Assembly (NCBI RefSeq): GCF_019145375.1
Contig: NZ_JAHSTX010000001.1
Span: 3,013,001 to 3,077,000, forward strand
Length of the DNA stretch: 64,000 nucleotides
Direction: 5' to 3'
From: Pseudomonas triticicola
GTDB lineage: Bacteria; Pseudomonadota; Gammaproteobacteria; Pseudomonadales; Pseudomonadaceae
Part shown: piece by piece, positions 28,934 to 38,224 of the stretch
How the letters are laid out: every line of letters begins with the position of its first letter
How positions within the stretch are numbered: position 1 is the first letter of the stretch
Made by a program: the position numbers and the translations under genes
Notes under the pieces: generated by a model
Database searches by the model: none
Told to the model about the DNA's origin: nothing
Seen by the model: only the letters and a program-made list of their open reading frames with translations

Positions 28934-29427
28934 TTTTTGCGTTTGACGACATATCGACCTGTGTCTTCGGCCGCTATCGATGAACGCTGTTGCAGCGAAT
29001 CCCAGCCCAGACAGGCCAACGCCAAAGAACGTGGCACTGCTTCACGCCCATTGCTGTAACGGCTGATGCTGCGAGCGCTCACACCGAGCGCTTCGGCCGC
29101 ATCATTGAGAGAAAGTCCGGTACGGGCGCGCCAATCGATAAAAATGCGCGTGTTCTCATCCTGGGCATTCTGCGCTAGCGCATCCATATACAAGGTGTCT
29201 GCACCGATCTGAACGTCGGGTTCAATCCATTCAACGATCCAACCCTCGTCCCCGACTGCGGCAGTCGCAAAGACTTCGCGATCAAGCAGTGGCCGCAGAC
29301 CTGGATAAGTATGAATATCCATCCCCAAATCAACTGTCAGTTCCTGACCATTGATAAATGTCAGCGCCAACCTGAAATCCGACAGGACGTGCGCAGATCG
29401 CAGACGCGGCCGTTTCATGGGTAACAT
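28930..29427 (-). CDS. DUF2442 domain fused to a helix-turn-helix (antitoxin-like)
   Basis: 165 residues. Residues about 10-85 match DUF2442 (LALTFINGQELTVDLGMDIH, then ATAAVGDEGWIVEWIE), and the C-terminal half is an HTH (RTGLSLNDAAEALGVSARSI, then SRYSNGREAVPRSL). DUF2442 proteins are usual antitoxin partners of DUF4160 toxins; no such toxin could be found beside it, so it may act as an orphan regulator. Start: ATG 29427 or 29418, neither with a strong ribosome site. Confidence 0.8.
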   Translation of the reverse strand: MLPMKRPRLRSAHVLSDFRLALTFINGQELTVDLGMDIHTYPGLRPLLDREVFATAAVGDEGWIVEWIEPDVQIGADTLYMDALAQNAQDENTRIFIDWRARTGLSLNDAAEALGVSARSISRYSNGREAVPRSLALACLGWDSLQQRSSIAAEDTGRYVVKRKN

Positions 29428-29652
29428 CGATTTTCTGCCTTTTTACTAACCGAGTAAGAAAGGCTATCGCCAAATCGGCGATACCGAAATACTGGCCATC
29501 CGCCGAGACTGAGTCAACATGTGACGCTCCATTCAGAGACTGAATAAGCCGTCTGCGTTCACAGTCGACCGGCGTGCGCGTTATAGTCGAGCATCCGATT
29601 ATTTCGCCCCGCCCTGCCCGCAAGGTCAGCGTTACCGTTCGAGGATTTGCAG

Positions 29653-30498
29653 ATGAAGTTCGAAGGCACCCAGGCCTACGTCGCCACCGATGACCTGAAG
29701 CTGGCGGTCAACGCCGCCATCACCCTGGAGCGGCCGCTGCTGGTCAAGGGTGAGCCGGGCACCGGCAAGACCATGCTCGCCGAGCAACTGGCCGAATCGT
29801 TCGGTGCCAAGCTGATCACCTGGCACATCAAATCCACCACCAAGGCCCATCAGGGTCTGTACGAGTACGACGCGGTCAGCCGTTTGCGCGACTCGCAGCT
29901 GGGCAATGAAAAAGTCCACGACGTGCGCAATTACCTGAAGAAAGGCAAGCTTTGGGAAGCCTTCGAGTCCGAGGAGCGGGTGATTCTGCTGATCGACGAA
30001 ATCGACAAGGCCGACATCGAGTTCCCCAACGACCTGTTGCAAGAACTCGACAAGATGGAGTTCTACGTTTACGAAATCGACGAGACCATCAAGGCCAAGA
30101 AGCGCCCGATCATCATCATTACTTCCAACAACGAGAAAGAGCTGCCGGATGCCTTCCTGCGCCGCTGCTTCTTCCACTACATCGCCTTCCCTGACCGCAC
30201 TACCCTGCAGAAAATAGTCGACGTTCATTACCCGGACATCAAGAAGGATCTGGTCAGCGAAGCGCTCGACGTGTTCTTCGACGTGCGCAAGGTACCGGGC
30301 CTGAAGAAAAAGCCTTCGACGTCTGAGCTGGTCGACTGGCTGAAGCTGTTGATGGCCGACAACATCGGCGAAGCGGTGCTGCGCGAGCGCGATCCGACCA
30401 AAGCCATTCCGCCACTGGCAGGCGCGCTGGTGAAGAATGAACAGGACGTGCAACTGCTTGAGCGCCTGGCGTTCATGAGCCGGCGCGGCACCCGCTAA
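29653..30498 (+). CDS. MoxR family AAA+ ATPase
   Basis: 281 residues: Walker A GEPGTGKTM (about 36-44), Walker B VILLIDEIDKAD (about 110-121), sensor 1 PIIIITSNNEKELPDAFLRR (about 150-169). MoxR ATPases act as chaperones with VWA-domain partners to insert metal cofactors or assemble complexes. The ATG follows GAGGATTTGCAG. The VWA gene starts 12 bases after its stop, confirming the pair. Confidence 0.93.
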   Translation: MKFEGTQAYVATDDLKLAVNAAITLERPLLVKGEPGTGKTMLAEQLAESFGAKLITWHIKSTTKAHQGLYEYDAVSRLRDSQLGNEKVHDVRNYLKKGKLWEAFESEERVILLIDEIDKADIEFPNDLLQELDKMEFYVYEIDETIKAKKRPIIIITSNNEKELPDAFLRRCFFHYIAFPDRTTLQKIVDVHYPDIKKDLVSEALDVFFDVRKVPGLKKKPSTSELVDWLKLLMADNIGEAVLRERDPTKAIPPLAGALVKNEQDVQLLERLAFMSRRGTR

Positions 30499-30510
30499 GA
30501 GGCTGCTGCC

Positions 30511-31689
30511 ATGTTGCTCAACCTGTTCAACGAAATGCGTGCAGCCAAGGTACCGGTGTCGGTGCGCGAGTTGCTCGACCTGATCAACGCGCTGAAACAG
30601 CGCGTGACCTTCGCCGACATGGACGAGTTTTATTACTTGTCGCGGGCGATTCTGGTGAAGGACGAGCGCCATTTCGACAAGTTCGACCGCGCGTTCGGCG
30701 CCTATTTCAATGGCCTGGAGAAACTCGACGATCACTTGCAGGCGCTGATTCCCGAAGACTGGCTGCGTAAGGAATTCGAGCGCTCGCTGAGCGACGAAGA
30801 ACGCGCGCAGATCCAGTCCCTTGGCGGGCTGGACAAACTCATTGAGGAATTCAAGAAGCGTCTGGAAGAACAGAAAGAACGCCACGCCGGCGGCAACAAG
30901 TGGATTGGCACCGGCGGCACCAGCCCGTTCGGCTCCGGCGGTTTCAACCCTGAAGGCATCCGGGTTGGCGACGCCGGCAAGCGTCAGGGCAAAGCGGTAA
31001 AGGTCTGGGATCAGCGCGAGTACAAGAACCTCGACGATTCGGTGGAATTGGGCACGCGCAATATCAAGGTCGCTCTGCGTCGTTTGCGCAAGTTCGCCCG
31101 CCAAGGTGCCGCAGAAGAACTCGACATTGACGGCACCATCGACCACACCGCCAAGGACGCCGGCCTGCTGAATATCCAGATGCGCCCGGAACGGCGCAAC
31201 ACGGTGAAGCTGCTGCTGTTGTTCGACATCGGCGGCTCGATGGACGCGCACGTGAAGATCTGTGAGGAATTGTTCTCGGCCTGCAAGACCGAGTTCAAGC
31301 ACCTGGAGTACTTCTACTTCCACAACTTCATTTATGAATCAGTGTGGAAGAACAACATGCGCCGCACTTCCGAACGCACTTCGACCCAGGATCTGCTGCA
31401 CAAGTACGGCGCCGACTACAAAGTGATTTTCATCGGTGACGCCGCCATGGCGCCCTACGAAATCACCCAGGCTGGCGGCAGCGTCGAGCACTGGAACGAA
31501 GAGCCGGGTTACGTGTGGATGCAGCGCTTCATGGAGAAATACAAGAAGCTCATCTGGATCAACCCGTATCCGAAGGACACGTGGGGCTATACCTCGTCGA
31601 CCAACATCGTCCGCGATCTGATCGAGGATCAGATGTATCCGCTGACGCTGCGCGGGCTTGAGGAAGGGATGCGGTTTCTTTCCAAATAA
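30511..31689 (+). CDS. VWA domain protein, CoxE-like partner of MoxR
   Basis: 392 residues. An N-terminal helical region (KVPVSVRELLDLINALKQRV) precedes a Gly/Ser-rich linker (GTGGTSPFGSGGFNPEG, about 132-148) and a C-terminal VWA domain whose metal site reads LLLLFDIGGSMD (about 233-244), the altered MIDAS form DxGGS seen in this family. It probably forms a chaperone complex with the upstream MoxR ATPase. Target unknown. Confidence 0.92.
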   Translation: MLLNLFNEMRAAKVPVSVRELLDLINALKQRVTFADMDEFYYLSRAILVKDERHFDKFDRAFGAYFNGLEKLDDHLQALIPEDWLRKEFERSLSDEERAQIQSLGGLDKLIEEFKKRLEEQKERHAGGNKWIGTGGTSPFGSGGFNPEGIRVGDAGKRQGKAVKVWDQREYKNLDDSVELGTRNIKVALRRLRKFARQGAAEELDIDGTIDHTAKDAGLLNIQMRPERRNTVKLLLLFDIGGSMDAHVKICEELFSACKTEFKHLEYFYFHNFIYESVWKNNMRRTSERTSTQDLLHKYGADYKVIFIGDAAMAPYEITQAGGSVEHWNEEPGYVWMQRFMEKYKKLIWINPYPKDTWGYTSSTNIVRDLIEDQMYPLTLRGLEEGMRFLSK

Positions 31690-31708
31690 TCGTTAACCCG
31701 ACGAACGC

Positions 31709-31774
31709 CTTCGCGAGCAGGCTCGCTCCCACATTGGAATGCTTTTATCTGTGGGAGCGAGCCTGCTCGCGAAG
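31709..31774. repeat. REP pair, copy 4
   Basis: CTTCGCGAGCAGGCTCGCTC faces CTGTGGGAGCGAGCCTGCTC plus GCGAAG, separated by about 17 bases, in the gap between the convergent VWA and pxpC genes. Confidence 0.9.
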
Positions 31775-31777
31775 CTT

Positions 31778-32701
31778 TTAGCGACCTTTAAAGCGCTGCA
31801 AATACTCGACATGCTCGCGGTGCGCGACGTCCTGCACTACCGGCCTCAATTTCACCTTCGCTCCCGGCAGGCATTGCGCCAATCGCGCCAACGACAGCGG
31901 CGTCAACGCGCCCAGGCGCGGGTAGCCGCCAATGGTCTGCCGATCATTGAGCAACACAATCGGCTGTCCGTCCGGCGGTACCTGCACAGCGCCCAACGGA
32001 ATGCCCTCTGAAATCATCGGCGCGCCCTGATATTGCAGCGGCGCGCCGAGCAGGCGGATGCCCATGCGGTCGGCGCGACTGTCGATGGTCCAGGTGCTGT
32101 TGAACACATCGAACAGGCTCTGCCCGCTGAACTGGCCGATCTGAGCTCCGAGCACCAAGTCCAAAGGCGCATGCGTTTTGAAATCCGGCCGCAGCGCCGA
32201 AGGCATTTCCCGTACTGCCAACGCTTCGCCGCTGTAACCGAGCGCCGCCCCTTTGGCGAGCGGAAGGCCCATGCCATCAAGTCCGCCCAATTCTTCGCGC
32301 AGCACCGTGGCACTGCTGCCCAATACCTTCGGCGCAGTGAAACCACCGGGTGCGGCCAAATAAGCCCGGGCGCCGAGCAACGGCTGGGTGAAGCGCAATG
32401 TCTGCCCTTTCGCCAACCGGAAACTGCGCCACGGCGCCAGCGGCTGTCCATCGATCTGCGCGTCAAGATCCGCGCCGGCCAGCGCCAGCAGGCAATCCTC
32501 TTCAGCCACCACGGCAAAGCCGCCGAGGGTGATTTCAACCACTGCTGCATCCAGCGCATTGCCCAACAGCCAGTTGGCCCAGCTCATGGAGCACCAGTCC
32601 GCCGCGCCGCCCTGGGTCACGCCCAGATGTCGCACGCCAAACCGCCCGGCGTCCTGCAACAGGCACAGCGGCGTGCTGGCCTCGATCATCAATCGACTCA
32701 T
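31778..32701 (-). CDS. pxpC: 5-oxoprolinase subunit PxpC
   Basis: 307 residues of the KipA/biotin-dependent carboxyltransferase-like family: DAGRFGVRHLGVTQGGAADW near 17-36, KGQTLRFTQPLLGARAYLAA in the middle and INDRQTIGGYPRLGALTPL-like near 265. With PxpA and PxpB it hydrolyses the damaged metabolite 5-oxoproline to glutamate using ATP. Its start overlaps the pxpB stop (ATGA). It ends beside REP copy 4. Confidence 0.93.
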   Translation of the reverse strand: MSRLMIEASTPLCLLQDAGRFGVRHLGVTQGGAADWCSMSWANWLLGNALDAAVVEITLGGFAVVAEEDCLLALAGADLDAQIDGQPLAPWRSFRLAKGQTLRFTQPLLGARAYLAAPGGFTAPKVLGSSATVLREELGGLDGMGLPLAKGAALGYSGEALAVREMPSALRPDFKTHAPLDLVLGAQIGQFSGQSLFDVFNSTWTIDSRADRMGIRLLGAPLQYQGAPMISEGIPLGAVQVPPDGQPIVLLNDRQTIGGYPRLGALTPLSLARLAQCLPGAKVKLRPVVQDVAHREHVEYLQRFKGR

Positions 32702-33402
32702 GCCAGCGCCTCCAGTGGGGTGTCATCGCCGCCCAAGCGTATGAATTCGGCGTGATCGACGGCTTCGAAGCGCACGGTGTCGCCCGGTTGCATCAGGCTG
32801 TAGCCGTCGCGATGGCGATCAAACAGTTGCGCCGGGGTGCGGCCGATCAGGTTCCAGCCACCGGGCGAGACCACCGGATAGGCAGCGGTCTGCCGCTCGG
32901 CGATACCGACGCTGCCGGCGGCGACTTTCTTGCGCGGTGTGCTCAAGCGTGGCGCGGCGAGCATTTCTTCGACCAGGCCCATGAAGGCAAAACCCGGCGC
33001 AAAGCCAAGGGCGAACACCTGATACTCCCGCGCACTGTGGCGACGAATCACCTCCTCCACCGCCAGCCCGCTGCGTTCGGCCAACAGGCTCAGTTCCGGG
33101 CCGACGCTCAAGTCGTACCAGACCGGCAAGACGTGACACTGCCCAGCGCTTCGCGCATTCGGCGCCAGATCGACCAGCGCTGCGGCGATCAATTCGCGCG
33201 CCTGCGCCGGACTCAACAGCGTCAGGTCGTAATGCACCATCAACGTCGTATAGGACGGCACCAGATCGATCAGTTGTGCACCAAACGCCGTGCGCAAGCG
33301 CTCGCTGGCGGCGAGCATCCACGGCATGTTGGCTTCGGCGATTTCATCGAACAGACGCAGCATCAGGCAATCGAGCGCCACCACTTCAACCCGTGGATTC
33401 AT
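32698..33402 (-). CDS. pxpB: 5-oxoprolinase subunit PxpB
   Basis: 234 residues of the KipI family: [20 protein letters not shown] (about 133-152), [20 protein letters not shown] (about 157-176) and [17 protein letters not shown] (about 182-198) are diagnostic. The ATG at 33402 overlaps the pxpA stop (ATGA), so the two are translationally coupled; the longer upstream frame lies inside pxpA. Works with PxpA and PxpC on 5-oxoproline. Confidence 0.94.
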   Translation of the reverse strand: MNPRVEVVALDCLMLRLFDEIAEANMPWMLAASERLRTAFGAQLIDLVPSYTTLMVHYDLTLLSPAQARELIAAALVDLAPNARSAGQCHVLPVWYDLSVGPELSLLAERSGLAVEEVIRRHSAREYQVFALGFAPGFAFMGLVEEMLAAPRLSTPRKKVAAGSVGIAERQTAAYPVVSPGGWNLIGRTPAQLFDRHRDGYSLMQPGDTVRFEAVDHAEFIRLGGDDTPLEALA

Positions 33403-34151
33403 GACGCACTCGACTGCTGCAAGGCCTGACGAATACGCCGCACGGCGGCCACGGAACTGGCGTTGTCGCCGTGGACGCACAAGGTGTTGGCGCGCAGGAT
33501 CAAGGCGCTACCATCGCTGGCGCTGAGTTCGCCGCCACGGGCGATGGTCAACGCTTGCTCGATGATTTTTTCGGGATCGTGATGCACGGCACCGGGCAAT
33601 TGCCGGGAGACCAGCCGGCCGGTGCTGTCGTAGGCACGGTCGGCGAACGCTTCAAACCACAGCGTTACGCCGTATTCATCGCCAATTTGCTGCGCCGCAG
33701 CGTTGTCCCGGGTCGCCATCAACATCAGCGGCAAGCTGCGGTCATACGCGGCCACGGCCTGCACCACCGCGCGCAACTGCGCCGGGTTGGCCATCATGTC
33801 GTTGTACATCGCGCCGTGGGGTTTGACGTAACTCACACGTCCGCCCTGCGCCTTGCAGATGCCGTCCAGGGCGCCGATCTGGTAATGCAGGATGTCCTGC
33901 AGCTCTTGCGCGGAATACGCCATGGAGCGCCGGCCGAATCCGACCAGATCCTGATAGGCCGGGTGCGCGCCAATCTGCACGCCGTGTTCGAGCGCCAGCG
34001 CCACGGTTTTGCGCATGGTGCTCGGGTCGCCGGCATGGAAACCACAGGCAACATTGGCGCAATCGATGAAGGGCATGACCTCGGCGTCCAGACCCATGGT
34101 CCAGCTGCCGAAGCTCTCGCCAATGTCGCAATTCAATAGCAGGCGGCTCAC
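33399..34151 (-). CDS. pxpA: 5-oxoprolinase subunit PxpA
   Basis: 250 residues of the LamB/YcsF family: [16 protein letters not shown] at the N-terminus, [20 protein letters not shown] (about 32-51) and [12 protein letters not shown] (about 105-116). Starts with GTG at 34151, 8 bases after AGGAG; an upstream GTG overlaps that site. First of the three coupled pxp genes and 62 bases downstream of the MFS gene, so all four are likely one operon. Confidence 0.94.
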   Translation of the reverse strand: MSRLLLNCDIGESFGSWTMGLDAEVMPFIDCANVACGFHAGDPSTMRKTVALALEHGVQIGAHPAYQDLVGFGRRSMAYSAQELQDILHYQIGALDGICKAQGGRVSYVKPHGAMYNDMMANPAQLRAVVQAVAAYDRSLPLMLMATRDNAAAQQIGDEYGVTLWFEAFADRAYDSTGRLVSRQLPGAVHHDPEKIIEQALTIARGGELSASDGSALILRANTLCVHGDNASSVAAVRRIRQALQQSSAS

Positions 34152-34213
34152 GGTGAACACTCCTGTAGCTGCTGGTCTTTTTATCTGTAGGAGACTTCTG
34201 CGCAGGGTATCAG

Positions 34214-35500
34214 TTACTGCGCGTCGAGTTGCTTGCCACGGGTTTCCGGCAGGCTCAGCGCCGCCAGAATCACCACGCCATATGACACCGCCGCGAAGGC
34301 GCCGATGCCCATGCTCAATGGCACTTTCTGGCTGAGCAGGCCGATCAACAGCGGGAACAACGCCGCCAGTGCGCGGCCGATGTTGTAGCAGAAACCCTGG
34401 CCCGAGCCGCGAATCCGCGTAGGAAACAATTCAGTCAGAAACGCGCCCATGCCGCTGAAAATCCCCGAGGCGAAGAAGCCCAGCGGAAAGCCCAGCCAGA
34501 GCATCACGCCATTGCTGACCGGCATCTGCGTGTAGAGCAGAACGATGGTGAACGAGCCGACCGCGAACAAGATGAAATTCTTTTTCCGCCCGAGCAGGTC
34601 GGTCAGATACGCGCTGATCACATAGCCGACGTAGGAACCGACGATCACCATCGCCAGATAACCGCCGGTGCCGAGCACGCTCAAGCCACGTTCGTTCTTG
34701 AGGAAAGTCGGCAGCCACGAGGTAATCGCGTAGTAACCGCCCAACGCACCGGTGGTCAGCAAGGAAGCGCGAAACGTGGTGAAGAGCATGCCAGGGGCGA
34801 AGATCTCGTAGAACTTCGCCGGGTTTTCCGGGGTTTGCGCAGCTTTGGCTTCGCGATAAATCTCAGGATCCTTCACCAGGCGACGGACGAAAATCACGAA
34901 TATCGCCGGCACGATGCCGAGGATGAACAGCGCGCGCCAGGCATCTTCCGCTGGCAACACCGAAAACAGCAGCGCGTACAGAATCGCGGTCAGGCCCCAG
35001 CCCAGCGCCCAGCCGGATTGCACCATGCCCACCGCTTTGCCGCGATCCTTGGCGCGGATCACTTCACCGATCAACACCGCGCCGGCGGTCCATTCACCGC
35101 CGAAACCGAAGCCCATCAAGGTGCGGGCGATCAGCAATTGTTCGTAGTTTTGCGCGAAGCCGCAGAGGAAGGTGAAGAAGGCGAACCACAGCACCGTCAG
35201 TTGCAGGGTGCGCACGCGGCCGATGCGGTCGGAGAGAATCCCGGCGACCCAACCGCCGATGGCCGAGGCGATCAGGGTGCTGGTGTGAATCAGCCCCGCT
35301 TCGCCAGTGGTGATACCCCACATCGCGATCAGCGTCGGCACGACGAAGCTGAGCATCTGCGTGTCCATGCCGTCCAGACCGTAGCCGATCTTGCAGCTCC
35401 AGAACGTGCGGCGCTCCTGCTGGTTGATGTTGCGATACCAGTCGAACGGCCCGGGGCGCGTCACAGGCTTGGATAACGGGAGGGTGTCGGGAGCACTCAT
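34214..35500 (-). CDS. MFS transporter, sugar/aromatic acid:H+ symporter group
   Basis: 428 residues, twelve membrane helices. MFS signatures: [20 protein letters not shown] (about 39-58), [16 protein letters not shown] loop 2-3 motif ([14 protein letters not shown], about 87-100), and LPETRG near the end. It opens the pxpABC operon, so uptake of 5-oxoproline or a related compound is likely (inference). Divergent from a LysR gene 159 bases away. Confidence 0.9.
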   Translation of the reverse strand: MSAPDTLPLSKPVTRPGPFDWYRNINQQERRTFWSCKIGYGLDGMDTQMLSFVVPTLIAMWGITTGEAGLIHTSTLIASAIGGWVAGILSDRIGRVRTLQLTVLWFAFFTFLCGFAQNYEQLLIARTLMGFGFGGEWTAGAVLIGEVIRAKDRGKAVGMVQSGWALGWGLTAILYALLFSVLPAEDAWRALFILGIVPAIFVIFVRRLVKDPEIYREAKAAQTPENPAKFYEIFAPGMLFTTFRASLLTTGALGGYYAITSWLPTFLKNERGLSVLGTGGYLAMVIVGSYVGYVISAYLTDLLGRKKNFILFAVGSFTIVLLYTQMPVSNGVMLWLGFPLGFFASGIFSGMGAFLTELFPTRIRGSGQGFCYNIGRALAALFPLLIGLLSQKVPLSMGIGAFAAVSYGVVILAALSLPETRGKQLDAQ

Positions 35501-35621
35501 GGCAAATCTCCGCAGGGCTTTTATTGGTCTTGTTCGAAGCTCCGACGACGCCTATCGTGGGAACCGGATGCGCCGATTTTTCGTCGCCCTGCCCTGCGCC
35601 GTCCAACGAATAAAAACCCGC

Positions 35622-35633
35622 CTTAGGCATAAG
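35622..35633. promoter_or_regulatory. Candidate LysR operator between divergent genes
   Basis: CTTAGGCATAAG is a perfect 4-base-arm inverted repeat (CTTA N4 TAAG), with a TTA-to-TAA layout like LysR-type boxes. It lies 26-37 bases upstream of the LysR start in the 159-base divergent promoter region with the MFS-pxp operon. Confidence 0.4.
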
Positions 35634-35659
35634 AAAAATTTGTCAGCCGAGCCTTGTCC

Positions 35660-36574
35660 ATGAATCTGAAGTTTCTCGAGACCTTTGTCTGGGTCGCGCG
35701 CCTGAAGAGTTTTCGCCTGACCGCTGACAAGCTGTTCACCACCCAGGCATCGATTTCCAGCCGCATTGCAGTGCTCGAAGGCGAGCTGGGCGTGAAGCTG
35801 TTCCTGCGCGATTCACGCGGCGTCAGCCTGACCCCGGAAGGCTTGAAGGTGCTCGATTACGCTGAACAGATGCTCGACACCATGGCGGCGCTGAAACAAT
35901 CGATCGAAACCCGTTCGAGCAAGGTCGGGCGGGTGCGTATCGGCGTGATGGACACGGTGATTCATACTTGGCTGAGCCCGCTGGTGGCGCAGATGACCGA
36001 TCTGTACCCACGGGTGGAGATCGAGTTGGTCGCAGATACCGCGCTGAACCTCTGCGATCAGTTGCAAAAAGGTTTTCTCGATCTGGTGTTGCAAACCGAT
36101 CTGATCCGCCACGAAAGCGTGCGCAGCCTGGAGTTGGCCAGCCATCCGCTGGGCTGGATCGTCGCAAGCAATTCGATCTACAACCGCGACTACGCCGACC
36201 TCGCCGAACTGGCGCAGGAGCGGATCATCACCTACTCGAAAAACTCACGACCGCATCAGGATATCGTCGCCCTGATGCAAGCCAACAGCGTCATGGCGCC
36301 ACGTTTGAATTGCGTGAATTCGGTGTCAGCGATCACCCGGTTATTGCGCGATGGCTTCGGTATCGGCGCGCTGCCGCCGGTGCTGGTGGCCGAGGAACTG
36401 GCGCGTGGCGAATTGATCTTGCTCGACATCGAGCAGCGGCCGGCGAATCTGCCGGTGGTGGTGTCGTGGCGGGTCGGGGTTGAGTGGGTCGAGGAGATTG
36501 TGACGTTGTGTCAGCAGGTGCTTGCGGGGTATGCGCGCCAGGTCGGCAAAGATTACATCGCCCTCATTGGCTGA
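35660..36574 (+). CDS. LysR family regulator of the pxp/MFS operon (probable)
   Basis: 304 residues: winged HTH at about 1-60 (MNLKFLETFVWVARLKSFRL, LFTTQASISSRIAVLEGELG) and a substrate-binding domain from about 88 (VGRVRIGVMDTVIHTWLSPL). The ATG at 35660 begins the typical LysR N-terminus. Its divergent placement against the MFS-pxpABC operon is the classic layout for an activator of that operon; effector perhaps 5-oxoproline. Confidence 0.9.
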   Translation: MNLKFLETFVWVARLKSFRLTADKLFTTQASISSRIAVLEGELGVKLFLRDSRGVSLTPEGLKVLDYAEQMLDTMAALKQSIETRSSKVGRVRIGVMDTVIHTWLSPLVAQMTDLYPRVEIELVADTALNLCDQLQKGFLDLVLQTDLIRHESVRSLELASHPLGWIVASNSIYNRDYADLAELAQERIITYSKNSRPHQDIVALMQANSVMAPRLNCVNSVSAITRLLRDGFGIGALPPVLVAEELARGELILLDIEQRPANLPVVVSWRVGVEWVEEIVTLCQQVLAGYARQVGKDYIALIG

Positions 36575-36589
36575 TCACATCTGTGGCGA

Positions 36590-36716
36590 GGGGATTTATC
36601 CCCGCTCGGCTGCGCAGCAGTCGTGATTGCGGCCAACGCGGTCTCTCAGAGGTACCGCATTTGCAGGTTTTGGGACTGCTGCGCAGCCCAACGGGGATAA
36701 ATCCCCTCGCCACAGA
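36590..36716. repeat. Palindromic repeat (TGTGGCGAGGGGATTTATCC type), copy B
   Basis: TCTGTGGCGAGGGGATTTAT with CCCCG is inverted as CGGGGATAAATCCCCTCGCC with ACAGA. The internal hairpin CTGCGCAGCAG/CTGCTGCGCAG differs from copy A, so only the ends are conserved. Confidence 0.85.
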
Positions 36717-36849
36717 ACTCATTCACCATAGAACCCACTCACCATAGAACCCACTCACCACAGAACTCATTCGCCACAGAACCCACTCCCCCCCATAGCC
36801 CACCCACCACAGAGCCGACTCGCCACAGAATCCCCCATGCCATAAAGCC
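36707..36849. repeat. Tandem 16-base repeat growing out of a palindromic repeat end
   Basis: About nine units of TCRCCAYAGAACCCAC-type sequence (for example 36723-36738 and 36739-36754 are identical) continue directly from the end of repeat copy B, whose last bases TCGCCACAGAA form unit zero. One unit is 17 bases long and the last units are degenerate. Not coding and not CRISPR-like (no spacers). Confidence 0.85.
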
Positions 36850-36877
36850 TCTGTTGCCAGAGGGGATTGAGCAGGTT

Positions 36878-37420
36878 TTACAAACCGCGCACGTCGCGAT
36901 CTTCGATCGGTCGGCTCTGGCGCAGGCGGCGGCCGCCGAGGACGACCCAGTCGATCAGGCGGAACAGGCATTCGATGCCGAACGACAGCAGCAACGCGCC
37001 GCTCATGCCCCAGATCATCGCCTCTGGCGTCAGCAGGATCTGGTAACTGTAGCCGTTCCAGGTTTCCTTGCGAATATCCGGATCGGCGGCCAGGACGACT
37101 TGCAGGAAACGCACATACCACGGGCCTTGCATCGCCTGGAATTGCTTGTCCAGCGCCACCTGACGAGTGAGCAAGGTGTTCAGGCTATCGGCATCGCTGC
37201 GGAAAATCGGGTCTTCGCTGGCCCGGTAATGCGCGACCAGCGCCTGCATGTCGCCTTTGAAAAACTGATCGGCCGTGCCCTGAAACCCACGCAGGCCGGT
37301 CTGCGCTTCGATCAGGTGCGCTTCGACCCGCTGGGCGTAATCGTTGATGAACCCCGGCACCTGGACACCGATCAACAGGCCCGCCGCAAACAACACCAGC
37401 CGTAGATAACTGAGCAACAT
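36878..37420 (-). CDS. DUF2937 membrane protein
   Basis: 180 residues with hydrophobic ends (LRLVLFAAGLLIGVQVPGFI near 6-25; MIWGMSGALLLSFGIECLFR near 137-156) and a helical middle matching DUF2937. Function unknown, inner membrane. Its start lies 12 bases after the stop of the class II amidotransferase gene, and that gene 15 bases after a further membrane-protein gene: a three-gene operon. Confidence 0.85.
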   Translation of the reverse strand: MLLSYLRLVLFAAGLLIGVQVPGFINDYAQRVEAHLIEAQTGLRGFQGTADQFFKGDMQALVAHYRASEDPIFRSDADSLNTLLTRQVALDKQFQAMQGPWYVRFLQVVLAADPDIRKETWNGYSYQILLTPEAMIWGMSGALLLSFGIECLFRLIDWVVLGGRRLRQSRPIEDRDVRGL

Positions 37421-37432
37421 GGGTGCAAATCC

Positions 37433-38209
37433 TTATTCGGTCTTGCCCTGGCTGACGCATTCGCCGCGTCGCCACAGGCTCCATTGGCCCGGTTCGTAGC
37501 GGGTCCAGGTTTCATTTTCGGTCAAAGGCTCGGTAGCGATTACGGTGACCACGTCGTTGGGCGTGGTTTCGGCCTGGAAGTCGACAATCACATCGACATC
37601 CTTGAGCCGCGCCGGGCCGAACGGGGCGCGCCGGGTAATCTGGGCCAGTTTGGTCGAGCAGTAACAGAACAGCCAGTCGCCGTCGCTGAGCAGGCAATTG
37701 AACACACCTTTGCTGCGATATTCAGCGCAAGCGGTGACCAGATCCGGCAGCAGCACTTCGATATCAACCGGTTCGGGGAACGCTGCACGCACGCGATTGA
37801 GCAGATCACAGAATGCCGCTTCGCTGTCGGTATCGCCCACCGGGCGGTAGAAACTCTTGATCGCAGTGAAGTCAGCGAGCTGGCCGTTGTGCGCGAAACA
37901 CCAATTGCGCCCCCACAGTTCGCGGACGAACGGGTGGGTGTTGGACAGGCAGACCTTGCCGACGTTGGCCTGGCGAATATGGCCGATGACCACTTCGCTC
38001 TTGATCGGATAGCGCTGCACCAGATTGGCCACTTCCGACTCGCTGCTCGCTGCCGGGTCCTGAAACAGACGCAAGCCGCGCCCTTCGTAGAAGGCAATGC
38101 CCCAGCCGTCGCGGTGCGGGCCGGTGCGGCCGCCGCGCTGCATCAGGCCGGTGAAGCTGAACACGATGTCGGTCGGCACGTTGGCACTCATGCCCAGTAA
38201 TTCACACAT
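37433..38209 (-). CDS. Class II glutamine amidotransferase (YafJ-like)
   Basis: 258 residues. The N-terminal Cys ([19 protein letters not shown]) is the Ntn nucleophile once Met is removed, followed by [17 protein letters not shown] (about 28-44), [18 protein letters not shown] (about 76-93) and the [10 protein letters not shown] oxyanion segment. Resembles YafJ/EgtC-type amidotransferases of uncertain substrate. Middle gene of a three-gene operon. Confidence 0.9.
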   Translation of the reverse strand: MCELLGMSANVPTDIVFSFTGLMQRGGRTGPHRDGWGIAFYEGRGLRLFQDPAASSESEVANLVQRYPIKSEVVIGHIRQANVGKVCLSNTHPFVRELWGRNWCFAHNGQLADFTAIKSFYRPVGDTDSEAAFCDLLNRVRAAFPEPVDIEVLLPDLVTACAEYRSKGVFNCLLSDGDWLFCYCSTKLAQITRRAPFGPARLKDVDVIVDFQAETTPNDVVTVIATEPLTENETWTRYEPGQWSLWRRGECVSQGKTE

Positions 38210-38224
38210 GTGCGGACTCTCGGG

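Noticed and set aside
29330..29623. Possible toxin partner for the DUF2442 fusion
   Set aside because: The frame overlaps the antitoxin-like gene and lacks the DUF4160 pattern.
36707..36849. CRISPR array
   Set aside because: The units are directly adjacent 16-base repeats without spacers and there are no cas genes.
36723..37121. Repetitive open frame on the minus strand
   Set aside because: It is the translation of the 16-base tandem repeat running into the DUF2937 gene in another frame.
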